From contig NZ_AQOR01000006.1 in NCBI RefSeq assembly GCF_009846755.1, positions 113,049-177,048 of the forward strand: a stretch of DNA of 64,000 nucleotides, in the 5' to 3' direction. The notes below the pieces were generated by a model that made no database searches, was not told the origin of the DNA, and was given only the letters and a program-made list of their open reading frames with translations. This DNA is from Alcanivorax sp. S71-1-4 (GTDB lineage Bacteria > Pseudomonadota > Gammaproteobacteria > Pseudomonadales > Alcanivoracaceae). Shown here piece by piece: positions 59,542 to 64,000 of this stretch; the stretch's first letter is position 1, and each line of letters starts with the position of its first letter. The position numbers and the translations under genes were made by a program.

Positions 59542-60801
59542 TTATTTGTTGACGAACTCCGGATAGGCTTCCATACCGCAATCCGCGATATCCATGCCGG
59601 TGTACTCGTCTTCTTCGGAAACCCGGATGCCCATGACGGCTTTCAGGATTGCCCAGACGATCAGCGAGCAGACAAACACCCAGACGAAGATGGTCAGGCC
59701 GCCAACAATCTGGCCCACGAAGCTGACGTCGCCGTTGGTGAGCGGCACCAGCAGCAGGCCGAGGATACCGCAGCTGCCGTGTACCGAAATGGCGCCGACC
59801 GGGTCGTCGATTTTCAGTTTGTCCAGCGCCAGGATGCTGAACACCACCAGCAGGCCACCCGCCATACCGAACAGGGTTGCTTGCAGTGCGGTCGGGGTGG
59901 ACGGCTCGGCGGTGATCGCCACCAGACCGGCCAGCGCGCCGTTAAGCAGCATGGTCAGGTCGGCCTTGCCGAACAGGATGCGGGACAGCACCAGCGCAGC
60001 CACAGCACCACCCGCAGCGGCGGCGTTGGTGTTCAGGAACACCATGGCCACGGCGTTGGCGCTGGCGCCATCGGACAGTTTCAGCACGGAACCGCCGTTG
60101 AAGCCGAACCAGCCCATCCACAGGATGAAGGTACCCAGGGTGGCCAGCGGCAGGTTGGCACCCGGGATGGCATTCACTTCGCCGTTGGCGCCGTATTTGC
60201 CTTTACGTGCACCCAGCAGCAGCACACCGGCCAGAGCAGCCGCCGCACCGGCAAGGTGAACGATGCCGGAACCGGCGAAGTCGCTGAAGCCCAGGTCGCC
60301 CAGGTTGTACATGCCAAACACGTCAGCACCGTTCCAGGTCCAGGAACCTTCCATCGGGTAGATGAAGCCGGTCATGACCACGGCGAAGATCAGGAACGCC
60401 CACAGTTTCATACGCTCGGCCACAGAACCGGAGACGATGGACATCGCTGTGGCAACAAACACCACCTGGAAGAAGAAGTCAGAAGCGGAAGCGTAGACGG
60501 AATCACCGTCGAAGCCGGCTTCGGCAGAATCCGCCAGCATGCTGGTCAGATCAAAGTCAGCGATGCCGCTGAGGAAGAAGGTGCCGTCGTACATGATTGC
60601 GTAGCCGCAAACCAGGTACATGATGCAGGCGATGGAGAACAGCGCCACGTTCTTGGTCAGAATTTCGGTGGTGTTCTTGGCGCGGACGAGGCCGGCTTCC
60701 AGCATGGAAAAGCCGGCGGCCATCCACATTACCAGCGCGCCACACACCAGGAAATAAAAGGTGTCGATGGCGAACTGAAGTTCATAAATTTGGTTTTCCA
60801 C
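59542..60801 (-). CDS. amtB: Ammonium transporter AmtB
   Basis: A 419-aa ammonium/methylammonium channel of the inner membrane, with eleven predicted helices. Conserved 'SMLEAGLVRAKNT', 'DFAGSGIVHLAGAAAALAGVLLLG' with the channel His region, and 'ISVHGSCGILGLLLVP' with the second pore His. It lies 62 bp downstream of glnK, and both are controlled together. GlnK blocks AmtB when nitrogen is sufficient (established for E. coli). Confidence 0.96.
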   Translation of the reverse strand: MENQIYELQFAIDTFYFLVCGALVMWMAAGFSMLEAGLVRAKNTTEILTKNVALFSIACIMYLVCGYAIMYDGTFFLSGIADFDLTSMLADSAEAGFDGDSVYASASDFFFQVVFVATAMSIVSGSVAERMKLWAFLIFAVVMTGFIYPMEGSWTWNGADVFGMYNLGDLGFSDFAGSGIVHLAGAAAALAGVLLLGARKGKYGANGEVNAIPGANLPLATLGTFILWMGWFGFNGGSVLKLSDGASANAVAMVFLNTNAAAAGGAVAALVLSRILFGKADLTMLLNGALAGLVAITAEPSTPTALQATLFGMAGGLLVVFSILALDKLKIDDPVGAISVHGSCGILGLLLVPLTNGDVSFVGQIVGGLTIFVWVFVCSLIVWAILKAVMGIRVSEEDEYTGMDIADCGMEAYPEFVNK

Positions 60802-60863
60802 GATGCAACCCTCCGAATGGATGCGTCAGTCAACTTTAGGCATGGATCGTTGTTGACGATGAA

Positions 60864-61271
<408 letters not shown>

Positions 61272-61314
61272 CTAGTCAGCGATGAGCACGAGGCTCAGCT
61301 ACTGCACTTGCGAT

Positions 61315-61330
61315 TGCACGATCCATGCCT
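61315..61330 (-). promoter_or_regulatory. Putative sigma-54 promoter of glnK-amtB
   Basis: Reading the minus strand, AGGCATGGATCGTGCA has GG at -24 and GC at -12 with exactly 10 bases between, matching TGGCAC-N5-TTGCA in most positions. It sits about 115 bp before the glnK start. Control by NtrC is the usual pattern in related bacteria; a clear NtrC site pair is not visible, only a TGGTGC half-site at 61435-61440. Confidence 0.6.
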
Positions 61331-61365
61331 ATTTTGAAATCGTTCGCAAAAACAGAGGGTTAAAC

Positions 61366-61390
61366 AAAAATCCCGAGCAGATGCCCGGGA
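61366..61390 (-). terminator. Terminator-like hairpin upstream of glnK
   Basis: GCCCGGG and CCCGAGC (61383-61389, 61372-61378) pair with one G-T wobble around AGAT and are followed on the minus strand by ATTTTT. A TATAAT lies 12 bp upstream on the same strand (61401-61406). Nothing codes on that strand above it. Confidence 0.55.
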
Positions 61391-61523
61391 CCGTCGGGCC
61401 ATTATAGCGCACTGGTTTCGCGCTCTCCCCAAAATGGTGCATGCATCCTGCAAACCCGGCCGTGGTGGCTCCGACACCTTATCAGGGCTACCATGGCGCT
61501 CCCACAATATCAGGCTTTGACCC

Positions 61524-61772
61524 ATGAATGACCTGCCCCTGATTGACCGGATCGTTGCGGAAGTGAGCCGCCGCCTGCCGGCCGGACTGGGCGATCTGCG
61601 CGAGGAAGTGGAGCGCAACGTCCAGGCGGTACTGCGCGAAGCAGTCAGCCGGCTGGACCTGGTCAGCCGTGAAGAATTCGATCTGCAACAACAGGTGCTC
61701 GCCCGCACCCGCCAGAAGCTGGAAGCCCTGGAACGCGAGGTCAGCGCACTGGAGCGCGACAGCAATTCCTGA
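61524..61772 (+). CDS. ubiK: UbiK accessory factor of ubiquinone biosynthesis (YqiC family)
   Basis: An 82-aa BMFP-domain protein. It is almost entirely helical with coiled-coil at the C-terminus ('REEFDLQQQVLARTRQKLEALEREVSALE'), the known form that trimerises and helps the Ubi complex. Family N-terminus 'DLPLIDRIVAEVSRRLP' present. Its stop overlaps the start of the ankyrin gene. Divergent from glnK. Confidence 0.9.
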   Translation: MNDLPLIDRIVAEVSRRLPAGLGDLREEVERNVQAVLREAVSRLDLVSREEFDLQQQVLARTRQKLEALEREVSALERDSNS

Positions 61773-63511
61773 TGGCTGCACCATTCACAGGCATGCTCCG
61801 GCGGGTACGGTGCACCGCGATGGCGATGCTGTGCCTGCTGGCCACACCGGCAGGCGCACTGACGCCCGATGAACTGGTGCCCTGGCTGCCCAACATTACC
61901 GCCGGGGAACTGCAGCACCAGCTCGGCACCCTGCCCGACATCAACGCGCCCGATGCCAGCGGCCTCACACTGCTTGATCATGCCCTGTGCAGCGCCCCGG
62001 CACTGGTGCCGACACTGCTGGACGCCGGCGCCGATCCAGCCCGGCGCGATGCGCGCGGCGCACAGGCCCTGCACCGGCTGTTCCGCTGCGGCCATGCGCC
62101 GGACGACACACGGGCCGCATCGCTGGTGGATCTGCTGCTGGCCCAGGGCCTGGACCCGAATGACACCGACCACCTCGAACGCACCCCGCTGCACGCCGCC
62201 CTGATGCTGCTCGGCGAAGGCCGCGGCGATATCCATCTCTATCGTGACGGCGCCCTGCTGTTGCTGGCCCGGGGTGCGGACGCCACGGCGCCGGACAATG
62301 CCGGGCTGACGCCACTGCACCTGGCCGCGAGCGAGCACGACGGGCGTATCACCTCACTGATGCTGGACACCGGCACCCCACCCGATCTGCGTGACGCGGC
62401 CGGCCGCACGCCGTTGTGGTATGCCGCCAGGGGGGACGACAATCTGGCGCCATTTCAGCTGTTGCTGGAAGCCGGCGCCAACGCCGCGGCACCCGGCCTG
62501 CGCGAGCGCGTACTGGCCGCCAGCGTGCCCGCCAAGACCGCGCTGCTGTCAGGTTACCTGCCAGACTGGCGCCTGCCTGTGGACACCGCATTCCAGCAGA
62601 TCGGACAGGGCCTGCGCGCCGGCCTGCCGGCGGCGAGCCTGGACCGCCTGCACCAAAGCAGTGCCGAGCCCGATGCCCTGGCCAACCGCCTTGCCGAGGC
62701 CGCCCCGACACTCTTGCCGGCGCTGACCCGCGCCGGCCTCGGCCCCCAGGCCGACTGGCTGATTACTCATGCGTTGCCGGCGACGGGGCAATCGGCCAGC
62801 ACGGCGCTGCTGGCCTTCGCCGTGGAGCACGGCGACCTGGCCCTGGCCCGCCGGCTGCTGGACGCCGGCACGCCACCGGCCGACCCGGCCACGCTGATGC
62901 ATCTGGCGCTGGCCACCGAGCGACTGCCGCTGATCCAGCTACTGGCCGGACACCTGCCCGGACGCCACCAGCTCGCCCCCTGGCTGCTCCACTATCTCGC
63001 CAGCGGCGGCCACCAGCCTGCCGTGGTGGAGTGGCTGCTGCTCGACGGGGCAGACATTGATGCCCGCGACGCCCATGGCAACACCGCCGTCATGCTGGCC
63101 GCCCGCGACGGCCACACGGAGCTGGTGCCGCTGCTGCTGGCGCATGGCGCAGAGACCAGCGCCGTCAACCACAGCGGTTGTGACCTGGCCTGCTACTACC
63201 ACCGCGACGATGCCGGTGCTGAGTTGCCTACCCTGACCGCAGCACCGGGCGCCTTCTACCTGCTCGCCTTTGGGCCGGCACTGTTGCTGTACTTCGCACT
63301 GGCCGCCAGGCAGTTGCACCGTCACCGGCCGCTGGCGCGTCTGACACTGGGGCTGGCCGCCGGGCTGGCGGTGGCGCTGGGGGTATCGGCCTCGCTGTTC
63401 TATGAGTGCGCCCCCTGCCTGGCCACGGGCGACCAGCCACTGTGGCTGACCGGCGCCGGTGCCACGCTGCTGGCGGCCCTGGCCATGGGATGGGCCTTGC
63501 GCCAGCGCTGA
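61772..63511 (+). CDS. Ankyrin-repeat protein with signal peptide and C-terminal membrane segments
   Basis: A 579-aa protein. An N-terminal signal segment (about residues 12-30) is followed by several ankyrin repeats ('DASGLTLLDHALCSAPALVPTLLDAGADP', 'DNAGLTPLHLAASEHDGRITSLMLDTGTPPDLRDAAGRTPLWYAARG', 'DAHGNTAVMLAARDGHTELVPLLLAHGAE'). About residues 490-580 hold two or three hydrophobic helices, with 'ECAPC' between. Protein-protein interaction in the envelope is likely; partners are unknown. The ATG overlaps the ubiK stop (ATGA); a later ATG at 61793 is possible. Confidence 0.85.
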   Translation: MAAPFTGMLRRVRCTAMAMLCLLATPAGALTPDELVPWLPNITAGELQHQLGTLPDINAPDASGLTLLDHALCSAPALVPTLLDAGADPARRDARGAQALHRLFRCGHAPDDTRAASLVDLLLAQGLDPNDTDHLERTPLHAALMLLGEGRGDIHLYRDGALLLLARGADATAPDNAGLTPLHLAASEHDGRITSLMLDTGTPPDLRDAAGRTPLWYAARGDDNLAPFQLLLEAGANAAAPGLRERVLAASVPAKTALLSGYLPDWRLPVDTAFQQIGQGLRAGLPAASLDRLHQSSAEPDALANRLAEAAPTLLPALTRAGLGPQADWLITHALPATGQSASTALLAFAVEHGDLALARRLLDAGTPPADPATLMHLALATERLPLIQLLAGHLPGRHQLAPWLLHYLASGGHQPAVVEWLLLDGADIDARDAHGNTAVMLAARDGHTELVPLLLAHGAETSAVNHSGCDLACYYHRDDAGAELPTLTAAPGAFYLLAFGPALLLYFALAARQLHRHRPLARLTLGLAAGLAVALGVSASLFYECAPCLATGDQPLWLTGAGATLLAALAMGWALRQR

Positions 63512-63614
63512 CACGCCGCGTCGGCATCGGCTTACCTGCATCCATGCCATCGGCGCACAGCATCGCCGCGCCCGCACTCTAGACTGGGGCGCTCTGCTGC
63601 TGTCAGGAGCTGCC

Positions 63615-64000
63615 GTGAGCACCACATCCTTACTCCATACCCGCGCCCAGCTGGGCATCGAGGCGCCCGCCGTGCAGGTGGAAACCCATCTGTCCGGCGG
63701 GCTGCCTGCATTTTCCATCGTCGGGCTGCCGGAAGCCGCCGTGCGCGAGAGCCGCGAGCGGGTGCGCTCGGCGCTCATCAACAGCGGCTTCGAATTCCCG
63801 CAACGGCGCATCACCGTCAACCTGGCCCCGGCGGACCTGCCAAAGAACGGCGGCCGCTTCGACCTGCCGATTGCGCTCGGCATCCTCAACGCCAGCGGCC
63901 AGTTGAAGATCAACGCCCCGGAGCGCATCGAATTTCTCGGGGAACTGGCCTTGAGCGGCACCCTGCGGCCAGGCAGTGGCGTGCTGCCGGCGGCCTTGGC
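63615..64000 (+). CDS. comM: Mg-chelatase-like AAA protein YifB/ComM (3' end cut by window)
   Basis: The first 128 residues of a YifB/ComM protein from a GTG start with AGGAGC nearby. 'GIEAPAVQVETHLSGGLPAFSIVGLPEAAVRESRERVRSALINSGFEFPQRRITVNLAPADLPKNGGRFDLPIALGIL' shows the ChlI-type N-terminal domain in family order. ComM acts in branch migration during natural transformation (established for its relatives). The ATPase part lies beyond the window. Confidence 0.93.
   Translation, partial: MSTTSLLHTRAQLGIEAPAVQVETHLSGGLPAFSIVGLPEAAVRESRERVRSALINSGFEFPQRRITVNLAPADLPKNGGRFDLPIALGILNASGQLKINAPERIEFLGELALSGTLRPGSGVLPAAL

Noticed and set aside
61366..61410. A named small RNA upstream of glnK
   Set aside because: The putative transcript from TATAAT to the hairpin would be about 30 nt and has no convincing -35; only the hairpin itself is reported.

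Overview
This is a high-GC chromosomal window of a marine-type gammaproteobacterium. An AlmA-like flavin monooxygenase, a cytochrome P450, long-form isocitrate lyase and several fatty-acid/SDR genes point to a hydrocarbon degrader of the Alcanivoracaceae kind. That placement is inference from gene content; there is no rRNA or other marker gene in the window.

Positions 1-2960 hold a META-domain envelope protein (cut by the left edge), a class I glutamine amidotransferase and an unknown membrane-anchored protein. Positions 2968-18858 form a cobalamin locus: cobQ, cobO, btuD, btuC, a frameshifted btuF, a cobalamin riboswitch driving btuB with a lipoprotein gene behind it, then cobD-cbiB, cobT-cobC-cobS and cobU. 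The set covers uptake, adenosylation, aminopropanol attachment and nucleotide-loop assembly; none of the corrin-ring synthesis genes is present here.

Positions 19565-26640 are an accessory island. It begins with a 'mobile mystery protein' A/B pair (HTH regulator plus Fic protein). A chromosomal integron follows: intI (24971-25942, +) with a LexA-like box, and five cassettes on the opposite strand separated by five attC sites. The cassettes carry a membrane protein, a 97-aa unknown, an AT-rich protein with a HEPN-like RxxxxH motif, a GFA-family protein and an AAA-ATPase/DUF4435-like fusion that resembles antiphage proteins. Next to intI lies a 215-bp MITE with IS4-type ends and an 11-bp target duplication, inserted inside a terminator-like hairpin.

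Positions 26639-43552 are core and metabolic genes: aceA, moeA-moaB, P450, an MBL-fold hydrolase, a small MscS protein, a Kunitz-domain lipoprotein, yjbQ, an hprA-like dehydrogenase, acpH-speA and speE for polyamines, an AraC/AhpD-like pair, and almA. Positions 43598-58526 hold a lipoprotein whose 3' end lies in a repeat, a GNAT/membrane-protein operon, a hipBA toxin-antitoxin pair with two operators, a LysR regulator beside an acyl-CoA dehydrogenase-SDR-SDR run, an AraC-Ogt fusion, a TetR/amine-oxidase divergon and a hydrolase pair. Positions 58780-64000 contain a START-domain protein, amtB-glnK with a sigma-54-like promoter, ubiK, an ankyrin protein and the start of comM.

A family of 140-169 bp palindromic repeats (three copies, plus one structurally different relative) sits at the 3' ends of convergent genes and is the main dispersed repeat of the window.
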